64,000 nucleotides of DNA from Thiorhodococcus mannitoliphagus (GTDB lineage Bacteria; Pseudomonadota; Gammaproteobacteria; Chromatiales; Chromatiaceae). Made by a program: the position numbers and the translations under genes. The stretch covers positions 1-64,000 of the forward strand of contig NZ_JAAIJR010000012.1 of assembly GCF_010915725.1 (NCBI RefSeq), given 5' to 3'. Shown here in pieces: positions 1-8,309 of the stretch. Numbering within the stretch: the first letter of the stretch is position 1; each line of letters opens with the position of its first letter. The notes under the pieces were generated by a model, which was not told the origin of the DNA, did no database searches, and was given only the letters and a program-made list of their open reading frames with translations.

Positions 1-290
1 TGCGCACCACCAACCCGATCGAATCCAGTTTTGCGACCGTGCGCCATCGCACGCACCAGACCAAGAATTGCGTCACCCGCAAGACCTTCCTGGGACTCGC
101 CTTCAAGCTCGCCGAGGAGGCCGCCAAGTCCTGGCGACGCATCCGTGCCCCGGAGAAGCTCAAGGATCTGCTGGCGGGAACACGCTACGAAGATGGAATG
201 CCGGTAACGGACGACCCACCGGAGGAGCAACGGGACGCCGCCTGATCCAAGGCACCCTCAGCTGGCATACACCAGATTTGACAATAGCTC
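1..290 (+). mobile_element. Right end of an IS256-type insertion sequence
   Basis: The window opens inside an insertion sequence. Its transposase C-terminus ends at 245 and is followed by about 45 non-coding bases that contain CACCAGATTTGACAATAGC, which resembles the terminal inverted repeat of IS256-family elements. The element appears to end near 290, exactly where the open frame of an integrase begins without a start codon. The left end lies outside the window, so the boundary and any target duplication cannot be confirmed from here. Confidence 0.7.
3..245 (+). CDS. IS256-family transposase, C-terminal fragment (cut by window edge)
   Basis: The frame is open from the first complete codon at 3 and reads RTTNPIESSFATVRHRT, followed by KTFLGLAFKLAEEAAKSWRR. 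The TTNPIES segment and the following helix are typical of the C-terminal end of IS256-family (mutator type) DDE transposases, which catalyse cut-and-paste or copy-out transposition. About 80 residues are visible of a protein that is usually near 400 residues; the catalytic acidic residues lie upstream, outside the window. No internal stop is seen in the visible part, so the element could be intact. Confidence 0.82.
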   Translation, partial: RTTNPIESSFATVRHRTHQTKNCVTRKTFLGLAFKLAEEAAKSWRRIRAPEKLKDLLAGTRYEDGMPVTDDPPEEQRDAA

Positions 291-1316
291 CTGTACGCCA
301 GTCTACTGGCACACGAAGACAAGAAGGCCGCCGAAGAGTACGAAGCAAAGCGGAAGCAGGAGCGATGGCGAGAAGAGCGTCTCGGACAGCGGCCACATCA
401 CACATGGCAAGAGGCCGTGGTCCGCTGGATTGAGGAGACAGCACATAAGGCGAGCCATGAGGACGATCTCTGTCACCTGCGATGGCTGGACACGCATCTG
501 GCCGGCCTGTCGCTGGATGACATTGACCGTGATCGGCTGGATCAGGTGGCGAAATCAAAGCGTCAGAAGGGCGCTAGCAATGCGACGACCAACCGGATGC
601 TGGCTCTCGTGCGCGCCATCCTGCGCCGCGCGGAGCGCGAATGGGGATGGCTCGAGCGCGCCCCTTCCGTCCGACTCCTACCCGAGTCAAAGCAACGGAT
701 TCGATGGCTAACTCATGCGGAAGCAGACCGGCTCATCGGGCAGCTTCCTGAGCATCTCGCCGACATGGTCCGATTCAGCCTGTCCACCGGACTACGGGAG
801 GCGAATGTGACCGGACTCGAATGGAGTCAAGTCGATCTGGAGCGACGTGTCGCCTGGATCCATCCAGACCAAGCCAAGGCACGCCGCGCGATCGGCGTGC
901 CTCTCAATACCGACGCCGTGCTAGTCCTCAGGCGTTGGGAGGGACGTCATCCACAACGGGTCTTCGTCTATCAACGAAACAATACCCAGGGCGAAACGGA
1001 GTGGACGCCGATCACGAAAGCGGGGACAGCCGCCTGGAAAAAGGCCCTGAAAAGGGCTGCCATCGAGGACTTCCGCTGGCATGACCTACGTCATACGTGG
1101 GCTTCATGGCACGTGCAGTCGGGCACACCCCTCCACGTGCTCCAAGAGTTGGGCGGCTGGACCAGTTTCGAGATGGTTCGCAAGTACGCCCATCTCGCAC
1201 CAGAGCACTTGGCGGAGCACGCCGCACGTATCGAGACGGGCATGCGAACTCTGGACTCCGGCACATCACGCGCAAGCGAGACCTGTCAGGAGCGCTTCCA
1301 GCACTCAGCTTGCTGA
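291..1316 (+). pseudogene. Tyrosine recombinase (tRNA-linked integrase), 5' end lost to an IS
   Basis: This is a phage or island integrase that recombines an attachment site with a tyrosine nucleophile. The catalytic set is present; counting from the GTG at 417, it is Arg127 in STGLREANV, His222-x-x-Arg225 in HDLRHTW, the GGW of LGGWTS near 248 and Tyr257 in RKYAHL. In-frame coding continues upstream of 417 through LLAHEDKKAAEEYEAKR back to 288, where a stop codon and the presumed IS256 end interrupt it. The usual N-terminal arm-binding domain is therefore missing. The GTG at 417 could still give a 299-residue product, but it would lack part of the core-binding domain. It lies convergent to tRNA-Lys, the classic place for an integrase that targets the 3' end of that gene. 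Confidence 0.8.
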
Positions 1317-1395
1317 TCTCAAGGACAGTGGCGAAGAGAGAGGGCGAGGGGAGACCGCACATTTTCCGGCACACCCAAGCCCCATAACAACAAAA

Positions 1396-1423
1396 AGGGG
1401 ACGCTCAAAATGAGACATCCCCT
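1396..1423 (+). terminator. Possible hairpin terminator after the integrase
   Basis: The stem AGGGGA...TCCCCT contains a second inner pairing CTCA/TGAG and is followed by a moderately T-rich stretch. It lies between the integrase stop and the tRNA-Lys gene, where two transcription units converge. Confidence 0.4.
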
Positions 1424-1442
1424 TGATGTTACAGCTTTTATT

Positions 1443-1518
1443 TGGTGCGCCCTGTGCGACTCGAACGCACGACCACCTGATTAAAAGTCAGATGCTCTAC
1501 CAGCTGAGCTAAGGGCGC
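1443..1518 (-). tRNA. tRNA-Lys (anticodon UUU)
   Basis: The minus strand folds as a complete 76-nt tRNA. The acceptor stem GCGCCCT pairs with AGGGCGC, the D arm reads AGCTCAGCTGGTAGAGC, the anticodon arm is CTGACTTTTAATCAG with anticodon TTT, and the T arm contains TTCGAGT. The 3' CCA is encoded. The 3' end faces the truncated integrase, which marks this gene as the probable insertion site of the island on the left. Confidence 0.97.
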
Positions 1519-1530
1519 GAAGGACTGTCA

Positions 1531-1558
1531 ATTATAGTCGAACGCCGTGGTTTTTCAA
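1531..1558 (-). promoter_or_regulatory. Sigma-70 promoter of tRNA-Lys
   Basis: On the minus strand a TTGAAA -35 box and a perfect TATAAT -10 box are separated by 16 bases and end 12 bases before the tRNA 5' end. Strength and spacing fit a stable-RNA promoter. A GC hairpin at 1570-1584, just upstream, may end transcription coming from the tol operon. Confidence 0.8.
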
Positions 1559-1607
1559 GTATGAGTCGCGCGGCGTCACGCCGCCCAGGTCGGCAGACGG
1601 CATTCGC

Positions 1608-2510
1608 TCAGGGGCGTTGAGCTGCGGCGGCCCCCGCGTTGCCGATGCGCTCCAAGCGGCTGCGGGCGAGTCGGGCCTCGGTGCTGTTGGGGTAGTTGCG
1701 AACGACCTGCTCGAGGGTGCTTTTGGCCTGATCGTAGTCCTTTTGCTCGTATTGGATGAAGCCGACTTTGAGCATGGCCCCAGGCACTTTGGGGCTGCTC
1801 GGGTTGAGCTGGACCAGGCGATCGTACTCCGCCAGTGCCGCGGGATAGTCGCGCATCACATAGTAGGTCTCGCCCAGCCAATAGCGGGCATTGTCCGTGA
1901 ACTCGCCCTGGGGATAGCGGCGCAGCAGTTCGTTGAAGGCCACCTTGGATTCTTCATACTTGCGGTCCTTGAGCAGCTCGAATCCGTGGCTGTAGAGGTC
2001 TCGCTCGCTCCCGCCGATGGTCTCCGGCGAGGGCAGCGCGGGGATCCCCGTGGGATTTGGACTCAGCGGTGACTGAGGCGCTTCAGGTGCCTGCGGTTGA
2101 CTCACGGTGCCCGCCGCGCCGAAGCCCCCAGCGCTGGCATCGACCATGCCCGGCGGGAGGGTCGGTTTGGCCTCGCCGATGGCGGCGGAACCGCCCAGCC
2201 GCGCGGGTTGCCCGCCGGTCGCGGAGCCGCTCAGTCGCGAGTCGAGATCGATGAACTGATCGCGCTGCTGACGCTGAAGCTTCTCGACGTCGAAGCGCTG
2301 CTGCTCGACCATGCCACGCAGCTCTTGCATCTCGGTTTGCAGGCGTTGGACCTGCAGCAAGAGTTCAGATCCGGTTTGATTCTCCAGGATTCGCTCGAGC
2401 CGCCCGATGCGCCCTTCCAGCGCTGGGTCTGCCGCCGAAGCGACCTCGAGCCACAACGCGGTCGTCAATCCAGTGACGATCAGTGCAACCTGCGGCGCGA
2501 AAAACTTCAT
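1608..2510 (-). CDS. cpoB: Cell division coordinator CpoB (YbgF)
   Basis: This periplasmic TPR protein links peptidoglycan synthesis to Tol-driven outer-membrane constriction. The 300 residues start with a signal peptide that probably ends at ASA-AD near residue 26. A coiled-coil segment that trimerises in the family follows (about 30-95), then a low-complexity Pro/Gly linker, and then tetratricopeptide repeats from about 170 (YSHGFELLKDRKYEESKVAF, YWLGETYYVMRDYPAAL). It is the last gene of the tol-pal cluster, 13 bases after pal, which is its normal place. Confidence 0.95.
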   Translation of the reverse strand: MKFFAPQVALIVTGLTTALWLEVASAADPALEGRIGRLERILENQTGSELLLQVQRLQTEMQELRGMVEQQRFDVEKLQRQQRDQFIDLDSRLSGSATGGQPARLGGSAAIGEAKPTLPPGMVDASAGGFGAAGTVSQPQAPEAPQSPLSPNPTGIPALPSPETIGGSERDLYSHGFELLKDRKYEESKVAFNELLRRYPQGEFTDNARYWLGETYYVMRDYPAALAEYDRLVQLNPSSPKVPGAMLKVGFIQYEQKDYDQAKSTLEQVVRNYPNSTEARLARSRLERIGNAGAAAAQRP

Positions 2511-2523
2511 AAGACAGCTTCCT

Positions 2524-3057
2524 TCAATACTGAATGATCACGCGGCGATTGCGCCGCCAGGATTGCTCATTGTGCCCAAGCTCGACGGGGCGCTCCTCGC
2601 CATAGCTCAGGGTCGCCATTTGATCCGGCAGCACGCCCTCTGCAAGCATGAAGCGCCGCACGGACTCGCCGCGCTGATCCGCCAACGCCAGATTGTACTC
2701 GCGTGTGCCGCGCTCGTCGGTGTGCCCCTCGAGGGTGACGCGGGTGTCGGTATGGCTGCCCAGATAGCGGGCATGAGTGCGCATCAGCGTGACATACTCG
2801 GGCTTGATCTCCGCGCTGTCATAGTCGAAGTAGATGGTCCGTTCGTACAGCGGATTCGAGGGATCTTCCCAAGGTCCGGCGTAGGTCGGTCGAGTGGTTT
2901 CGACCGGCGCCGTGCTGACTTCGGGAACCGTCCGAGTCGGGAGAGGCGCAGTATTCTCGGCCATCGGCTCGGGCAGAGGCGGCGGCGGTGCAGTGGCGCA
3001 TCCGCCGAGGCCGATCAAGGCCAGGCAAAGTAAAAGGAATCGGGAAGAACCATGCAT
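2524..3057 (-). CDS. pal: Peptidoglycan-associated lipoprotein Pal
   Basis: Pal is the outer-membrane lipoprotein that binds peptidoglycan and the periplasmic TolB. The ATG at 3057 is chosen because it follows an AAGGAG ribosome site and begins a lipoprotein signal, with lipobox LGGC and Cys20. A Pro-rich linker follows, then an OmpA-like domain whose peptidoglycan-binding core reads LEGHTDERGTREYNLALADQR. The length of 177 residues is normal. The frame is open further upstream, but that extension would bury the signal peptide and overlap tolB. Confidence 0.95.
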   Translation of the reverse strand: MHGSSRFLLLCLALIGLGGCATAPPPPLPEPMAENTAPLPTRTVPEVSTAPVETTRPTYAGPWEDPSNPLYERTIYFDYDSAEIKPEYVTLMRTHARYLGSHTDTRVTLEGHTDERGTREYNLALADQRGESVRRFMLAEGVLPDQMATLSYGEERPVELGHNEQSWRRNRRVIIQY

Positions 3058-3070
3058 GACGCTGGGCTCC

Positions 3071-4381
3071 TTAGCGCATGAAGTGGGACCAGGCGGGTTC
3101 GCGAACCTGGCCCGAGTCCTGTGAAAGCCGTTGGCCGCCACCGCCTTCGACCGAGGCTGCGGCCAGGACGCCGCGACTCCCGCTCGTGGTGGCGTAAATT
3201 ACCATGCTGCCGTTGGGCGCGAAACTTGGTGACTCGTCCAGATCGCCTTTACTCAGCAGCCGCGTGATCCCGCGCTGGGTATCGAGCACCGCGATGCGGA
3301 AGGAGCCATTGACACGAGTGACCATGACGATGGAGCGCCCATCCGGCGAGTAGGAGGCACGCGCGTTGTAGTCACCGTCGATGCTGACACGCTCCGTCGG
3401 CCCGCCCGAGGCTGGCATGCGGTAGATTTGCGGACTGCCGCCGCGGTCCGAGGTGAAGATGATGGAGCGGCCGTCCGGGGACCAGGCCGGCTCGGTGTCG
3501 ATCGCGTAGTGATCGGTCAAGCGCACCAGCTCACGGCTCAACATATTCAGGGTGTAGATGTCCGGGTTGCCGTCCTTTGACAGCGTCATGGCGAGACGCG
3601 TGCCATCTGGCGAGAACGCCGGTGAGCCGTTGATGCCTGGATAGCTGGCGACCAGCTCGCGGCGGCCGGAATTCAGCTCTTGCACATAGATCGCGGGGCG
3701 TTTGTTCTCGAAGGAGACATAGGCGAGCCGCCTGCCGTCCGGCGACCAGGCCGGCGACATGATGGGCTCGCTAGAGGAGACGATCGTTTGCGGATTGTAG
3801 CCGTCGGCGTCCGCGACGCGCAGCGTGACCTTCAGGCTGTCGCCGCTTCCGGTGGAGGTGATGTAGGCGATGCGCGTCGAGGCGACGCCCTTCTGGCCGG
3901 TGAGCTTCTCGTAGATGAGGTCGGCGATGCGGTGCGCCGTGGCGCGCATGCCGTTCTTGGTGCTGACGAGCGTCTCGCTGGTGATTTCGTTGCCGCGAAA
4001 GACGTCATAGAGGGCGACGCTAACGCGAAAGCCAGCGCTGTCCGCCTCGACGCGGCCAATCACCAGATTGTTCACCCCCAGCAGGCTCCAATCCCGCAGA
4101 TCGACCTCCTCATGGCGCGAGGGCATATCCAGCATGTCGCGCGTCGGCATGGGCCTGAATTTACCGGTCCGCGCAAGATCGGCGCTCACGATGGAGGCAA
4201 TGTCGACCGGCGGAATCAGTCCCTCGGAGACCCCGAAGGGCACGACGGCGATCGGCTGGGCGGCCTCGACCCCGCCGGTGATCTGGATGTTGAGTCGCGG
4301 CGCGGCCACCGCGAGACCGATCCCGGAAAGGCTCAAGACGGCGACAAGCAGGAGGCGCAGCAACTGCGGCGTTCGACTCAT
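3071..4381 (-). CDS. tolB: Tol-Pal system beta-propeller protein TolB
   Basis: TolB is the soluble periplasmic partner of Pal. The 436-residue product has a signal peptide ending near AVA-AP (residue 26), an N-terminal alpha/beta domain and a C-terminal six-bladed propeller made of repeats such as [27 protein letters not shown] and [14 protein letters not shown]. It lies between tolA and pal with short gaps of about 13-15 bases, so it is almost certainly cotranscribed with them. Confidence 0.96.
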   Translation of the reverse strand: MSRTPQLLRLLLVAVLSLSGIGLAVAAPRLNIQITGGVEAAQPIAVVPFGVSEGLIPPVDIASIVSADLARTGKFRPMPTRDMLDMPSRHEEVDLRDWSLLGVNNLVIGRVEADSAGFRVSVALYDVFRGNEITSETLVSTKNGMRATAHRIADLIYEKLTGQKGVASTRIAYITSTGSGDSLKVTLRVADADGYNPQTIVSSSEPIMSPAWSPDGRRLAYVSFENKRPAIYVQELNSGRRELVASYPGINGSPAFSPDGTRLAMTLSKDGNPDIYTLNMLSRELVRLTDHYAIDTEPAWSPDGRSIIFTSDRGGSPQIYRMPASGGPTERVSIDGDYNARASYSPDGRSIVMVTRVNGSFRIAVLDTQRGITRLLSKGDLDESPSFAPNGSMVIYATTSGSRGVLAAASVEGGGGQRLSQDSGQVREPAWSHFMR

Positions 4382-4396
4382 GATGCGTGGTCCTAG

Positions 4397-5677
4397 CTAA
4401 GGCGTGAAGGTGAAGGAGAACTCGCGGAAGCGCTCGAAGGGCGGTCCCGAGGGGACAGGCAAGGGTGAGGCATTGTACACGGCGGCAATGGCCGATTGGT
4501 CGAAGGCCGTGTTGCCACTGCCGCGCTCGATGCGGACACTGTTGGGAATGACATCGCCACCCGGAATCAGGCGCACCGAGACCACGGCGCTGAGACTGGC
4601 ATCAGCCGCCGGCGGCCGCACCCAATATTGCCGCACACGGTCCTTGATGACCGGGATGTAGCGCTCGGCCTCGCGGGAGACTTGCTCGGCCATGAGTTGA
4701 GAGAGCAGGTCCTGCTCACGCGCACGCCGAGCCTCTTCGGCCGCCAGTTGACGTTGCTCCTCGTCTGCACGTTCGCGCGCCTGCTGCTCGCGGCGTTGCC
4801 GCTCGACCTCCTCGGCAAGCCGGCGTTCCTCTTCCGCAGCCAGTCGCTCCGCCTCTTCCGCGAGCTGGCGTTGGCGCTCGGCCTCGCGCCTGGCCTGCTC
4901 CTCGGCAGCGCGCTGCTCGGCCTCCTGGCGCAGCCGCTCGCGCTCCGAGGCCATCTGGCGCGCGGCCTCCTCGGCTTGGCGACGCTCGGCCTCGGCACGG
5001 GCGCGTGCCTCTTCGGCTTGGCGTTGCTCCTCCGCCTGACGACGTGCCAGGGCTTCGGCCTGTCGACGAGCCTCTTCCTCGGCGCGGAGCCGCTCGGCCT
5101 CGGCGCGCTGCCGTGCCGCTCGCGCCTGCCGTTCTTGCTCCGCTTGGCGACGCGCTTGCTCTGCCGCTTGGCGCTTCGCCTCGGCCTCCGCCTCCGCCTT
5201 GACCCGGGCTGCTTCAGCTGCCTCGCGACGTGCCGCTTCCTCGCGGCGGCGCGCGGCCTCGTCGGCCTGACGCTGCGCCTCAAGTTCAGCCTGCCGTCTG
5301 GCTTCCTCCTCGGCCTGACGCTGCGCGGCTAGCGCCGCCTCACGCTTGGCGGCCTCCGCCTCGCGCTGGGCCGCAAGCTCGGCCTGACGCTTGGCCTCCT
5401 CGGCCGCCTGTCGCTGTGCTTCAAGTTCGGCCGCGTCAGGTTCTGGCGTCAGCTCCTGATCGGCCGGACGCGGCGCGGTCTCTGAGCGAATCTCCTCGAT
5501 CAGGGCATCGAGCGCGCGATCCGAGACGATACTGGCTTTCACCACACGGGCCTTCGCGCCCGCGTCCACCGGAGGTGGGGTCAGATCCACACCGACGAAG
5601 AACAGCAGGGCGAAGAGGACATGTAGCCCAAGCGACCAAAAAAAGGCCCGCCGATTGCGGCGCAGGATCTCCCACAT
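4397..5677 (-). CDS. tolA: Tol-Pal system protein TolA
   Basis: TolA spans the periplasm and transmits proton-motive force from TolQR to Pal. A single N-terminal transmembrane segment (about 14-33) is followed by a long helix rich in Glu, Ala, Arg and Gln (about 65-335, many EEARRQAE-like units) and a C-terminal globular domain III from about 340 (YWVRPPAADASLSAVVSVRL). The length is 426 residues. The helical region is encoded by a repetitive GC-rich tract, which may vary in length between strains. It starts two bases after the tolR stop. Confidence 0.95.
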   Translation of the reverse strand: MWEILRRNRRAFFWSLGLHVLFALLFFVGVDLTPPPVDAGAKARVVKASIVSDRALDALIEEIRSETAPRPADQELTPEPDAAELEAQRQAAEEAKRQAELAAQREAEAAKREAALAAQRQAEEEARRQAELEAQRQADEAARRREEAARREAAEAARVKAEAEAEAKRQAAEQARRQAEQERQARAARQRAEAERLRAEEEARRQAEALARRQAEEQRQAEEARARAEAERRQAEEAARQMASERERLRQEAEQRAAEEQARREAERQRQLAEEAERLAAEEERRLAEEVERQRREQQARERADEEQRQLAAEEARRAREQDLLSQLMAEQVSREAERYIPVIKDRVRQYWVRPPAADASLSAVVSVRLIPGGDVIPNSVRIERGSGNTAFDQSAIAAVYNASPLPVPSGPPFERFREFSFTFTP

Positions 5678-5679
5678 GG

Positions 5680-6123
5680 TTAGGGCTCGGCGCGCTCCGG
5701 CGGCACGGTGATGAGCCCAACCTCAGGCGCGCCCGCAGCCTGAGCGATCACCATGGCGCGCACGACCCGACCATAGTCGACCCGATTGTCCGCCCGAACC
5801 AGGATGGGCGTCTCCGGTCGATACTCGAGCACCGTGCGCACGCGCTCGAAAAGGATCTGCTCGCTCGCCGGCTGATTCTTCTCCTTGCCGACATCGATGT
5901 AGTAATCGCCGAACTGATCGACGGTGATGACGACCGACTCCGTGGTCGGGCTAGCGATGCCGCCGGCCTTCTCCTGCGGCAGATTCACCTTGATGCCCGT
6001 GGTGATGAGCGGCGCCGTGACCATGAAGATGACGAGCAGCACCAGCATCACGTCGATGTAAGGCACCACATTGATCTCCGCCATCAAGCGACGGCGGTTG
6101 CGGCTGCGCATATGCTTGACCAT
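5680..6123 (-). CDS. tolR: Tol-Pal system protein TolR
   Basis: TolR is an ExbD-like inner-membrane protein of the TolQR proton-driven motor. The 147 residues contain one transmembrane helix carrying the conserved Asp (PYIDVMLVLLVIFMV, Asp24), which is needed for proton use, and a periplasmic domain. A second in-frame ATG four codons later (MRSRNRRRL) could also be the start. Confidence 0.95.
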   Translation of the reverse strand: MVKHMRSRNRRRLMAEINVVPYIDVMLVLLVIFMVTAPLITTGIKVNLPQEKAGGIASPTTESVVITVDQFGDYYIDVGKEKNQPASEQILFERVRTVLEYRPETPILVRADNRVDYGRVVRAMVIAQAAGAPEVGLITVPPERAEP

Positions 6124-6143
6124 GGGGGAAGGCTCCGGATCGC

Positions 6144-6818
6144 TCAGCTACGGCCTTGGCGCTGGAGCAGGGTCGAGAACTCTTCGACGAACTCCTCGTA
6201 CCTGTTGTTCAGGCGCTCGACCTGGTTCGAATAGCGGTTGTAGGCGATCACCGCCGGGATGGCGGCGAAAAGGCCGATGGCGGTGGCGATCAACGCCTCC
6301 GAGATACCGGGCGCCACCAGCGCGAGCGTCGCCTGCTCGACGTTTCCGAGCGCCTGAAAGGCCTGCATGATGCCCCAAACGGTCCCAAAGAGCCCGACGT
6401 AAGGACTGGTCGAGCCAACGGTCGCGAGGAAGGCCAGGTTGGTCTCCAGCCGATCCACCTCGCGACTCATGGCAACCCGCATGGAACGCTCGGAGCCTTG
6501 CAGGACCGCCATCATGTCGTTCCCCTCCGTCTTGCGCAGCCGCACGAATTCCTTGAAGCCCGCCCGGAAGATCGACGCGAGGCCGCGCGTCCCCTTGCCC
6601 TCTTCGCCCAGCTCCTTGTAAAGGGCGCTCAGGTCACCGCCAGACCAGAAACGCTCCTCGAACCTGTTGGCCGTCTTGCGGGCCTGACCCAGGACGCGCC
6701 CGCGGTCGAGTATCATGGTCCATGAGATGACGGATGCCAGTAGCAGGACAACCAACACCAGCTGGACGACGACGCTGGCGTTGAGCACCAGACTCAGCAA
6801 CGACAGATCGGTACTCAT
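6144..6818 (-). CDS. tolQ: Tol-Pal system protein TolQ
   Basis: TolQ is the MotA/TolQ/ExbB-type stator component with three membrane helices (about 15-37, 130-150 and 160-185). Conserved stretches include VGLFGTVWGIMQAFQ and EALIATAIGLFAAIPAVIAYN. The length of 224 residues is normal. It follows ybgC by six bases and precedes tolR by 20, which indicates translational coupling. Confidence 0.96.
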   Translation of the reverse strand: MSTDLSLLSLVLNASVVVQLVLVVLLLASVISWTMILDRGRVLGQARKTANRFEERFWSGGDLSALYKELGEEGKGTRGLASIFRAGFKEFVRLRKTEGNDMMAVLQGSERSMRVAMSREVDRLETNLAFLATVGSTSPYVGLFGTVWGIMQAFQALGNVEQATLALVAPGISEALIATAIGLFAAIPAVIAYNRYSNQVERLNNRYEEFVEEFSTLLQRQGRS

Positions 6819-6824
6819 TGCACG

Positions 6825-7286
6825 TTACTCCGTGGGCGCGTGTGCTTGACGCGCGAGACCTGAGAGAATTCCGGAAAGCAGATGAGGCGGCATGCGCCGC
6901 GGGCGCATGGTGGCAGCATCCAGACTCGCCACTTTCACACGCCCGCGGCAGCAGCAGGTCTGGTCCGCGTCGCGGATGATGCTCTGCTCGAACTCCAGAC
7001 TGGCGCCGCCATGATGCGGAACCGCAGACTTCACGGTCAGCAGATCATTGAACCGGGCCGAGGCCAAGTAGTCGAGGCTGACACTGCGCACCACAAAGAG
7101 GATACCCTCGCGCTCGCGCAGCACGTCTTGCTCGTAGCCAAGGGCACGCAGCCATTCGGTGCGACCACGCTCCATGAAGCGCAGATAATTGGCGTAGTAG
7201 ACGACGCCAGCGGCATCCGTGTCCTCGTAATAGACACGCACGGGCCAGTCGAAGGTTGTATTGGGCGAATCCGCTGAAGATGACAT
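6825..7286 (-). CDS. ybgC: Tol-Pal system-associated acyl-CoA thioesterase YbgC
   Basis: This is a hotdog-fold thioesterase of 153 residues. The family motif YYEDTDAAGVVYYANYLRFMERGR carries the catalytic Asp. The ATG at 7286 gives the usual length; the frame is open for 75 more codons upstream, but that extension has no family resemblance. YbgC heads the tol-pal cluster in most Gammaproteobacteria and is thought to act on acyl-CoA or acyl-ACP in phospholipid metabolism. Confidence 0.92.
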   Translation of the reverse strand: MSSSADSPNTTFDWPVRVYYEDTDAAGVVYYANYLRFMERGRTEWLRALGYEQDVLREREGILFVVRSVSLDYLASARFNDLLTVKSAVPHHGGASLEFEQSIIRDADQTCCCRGRVKVASLDAATMRPRRMPPHLLSGILSGLARQAHAPTE

Positions 7287-7636
7287 GCTTGCAAACTGAC
7301 TGGGGGGCAGCTGCCCAAAAAGGCAGGAGTGTATCGAAAATGCCTCTCGCCGACACCTTGCGGAATTCAAAGACATCCCCGAGGTCTGACCCATGCCGAC
7401 GCCATTGAGGAGCCCAGTCCCGCGCACCTTCGCAAGCCGGCCGCCCGAGATCGACGCGCCCGATGCGGATCCCGAGCGCTTTCTATGGGTCGCGCAAGCG
7501 ATGACAGGCATCCGCAGAATGGCCGCTGGGCGTCAATCAAACCCTTGTTTTCCTTCGTGTCCTTCACGCCTTTGCGGTTCAAAGTCACGAACCTGTGATC
7601 AAGATAATCCAAACGACCTCGCTCAAGGAGCAACCC
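7287..7636. other. 350-base intergenic region with a solo inverted-repeat end
   Basis: This region separates divergent ybgC and the methyltransferase-like gene and must hold both promoters. No gene is seen. At 7552-7583 there is a copy of the motif TTTGAACCGCAAAGGCG (read on the minus strand), which also brackets the GxxExxY gene at 46.2-46.7 kb. Confidence 0.6.
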
Positions 7637-8128
7637 ATGCCATCCCTTCATTTCCTTCGCGGCCATCGCGGCGAATACCTCGTCGTACTGCAATTCGTCC
7701 TCTTCTTCGCCTTCATCCTTGCCCCGCGCTGGAATCCCCTGGCGACCCAGGGCCTGCTGGACGCCCTCGAGCCGGCGCGCTGGGGGGCCCTAGCCCTGTT
7801 CGGCACCGTTTCGCTGATCATGGGCGGTCTCGGGTCCGTCCACATCCGCGAGTATCTGACCCCACTGCCCTACCCGGTCGATCACAACCAGCTGGTGCAG
7901 CATGGCGTCTACGCCTGGGTGAGGCACCCGCTGTACAGCAGCCAACTATTCATCGCGCTCGGCTGGACAGCCTTCACCCTGAGCTTGACGCACCTCGCGA
8001 TCCTGATCCTTGGCTTTCTCTTCTTCGATTATAAATCCGGCAAGGAAGAGGCTTGGCTGACCGAGCGACATCCGGAGTACGCGGACTACGCTCAGCGGGT
8101 CAAGAAGTTCGTCCCCTGGATCTACTAG
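7637..8128 (+). CDS. Methyltransferase family membrane protein (isoprenylcysteine methyltransferase-like)
   Basis: This 163-residue integral membrane protein has four to five hydrophobic segments. The C-terminal part carries the ICMT/PEMT-type signature GVYAWVRHPLYSSQLFIALGW, followed by EEAWLTERHPEYADYAQRVKKFVPW. Members of this fold methylate isoprenylcysteine or phospholipid head groups with SAM; the bacterial substrate is unknown. The ATG at 7637 follows GGAG at a good distance. The TAG stop overlaps the start of a GGAGCCTGTCC repeat. Confidence 0.8.
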   Translation: MPSLHFLRGHRGEYLVVLQFVLFFAFILAPRWNPLATQGLLDALEPARWGALALFGTVSLIMGGLGSVHIREYLTPLPYPVDHNQLVQHGVYAWVRHPLYSSQLFIALGWTAFTLSLTHLAILILGFLFFDYKSGKEEAWLTERHPEYADYAQRVKKFVPWIY

Positions 8129-8165
8129 GAGCCTGTCCGGCTTGGGGGGGCGAAGCGAGGATCGC
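8126..8165 (+). repeat. Partial copy of the GGAGCCTGTCCG terminal repeat
   Basis: TAGGAGCCTGTCCGGCTTGG followed by a G run and CGAAGCGAGG matches one end of the complete inverted-repeat element at 12101-12269. No opposite end is visible before rlmI, so this is a decayed or single-ended copy. Its first three bases are the stop codon of the upstream gene. Confidence 0.75.
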
Positions 8166-8309
8166 ACCAGAACCATCAGACCCGCTCTCCTTTCTACAGC
8201 GCACTCAAGCGGTGCGCCATCTGATAGTCTTGGTGCTTACTCTTTCCAGTGAACAAGTGGATCCACTCGCCGCCTGTCGCGAGACAACAGCCCGAACGCA
8301 AAGGTCATC

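Noticed and set aside
4496-6234. Plus-strand frames opposite tolA and tolR
   Set aside because: They reflect the repetitive Glu/Ala/Arg codons of tolA read backwards.
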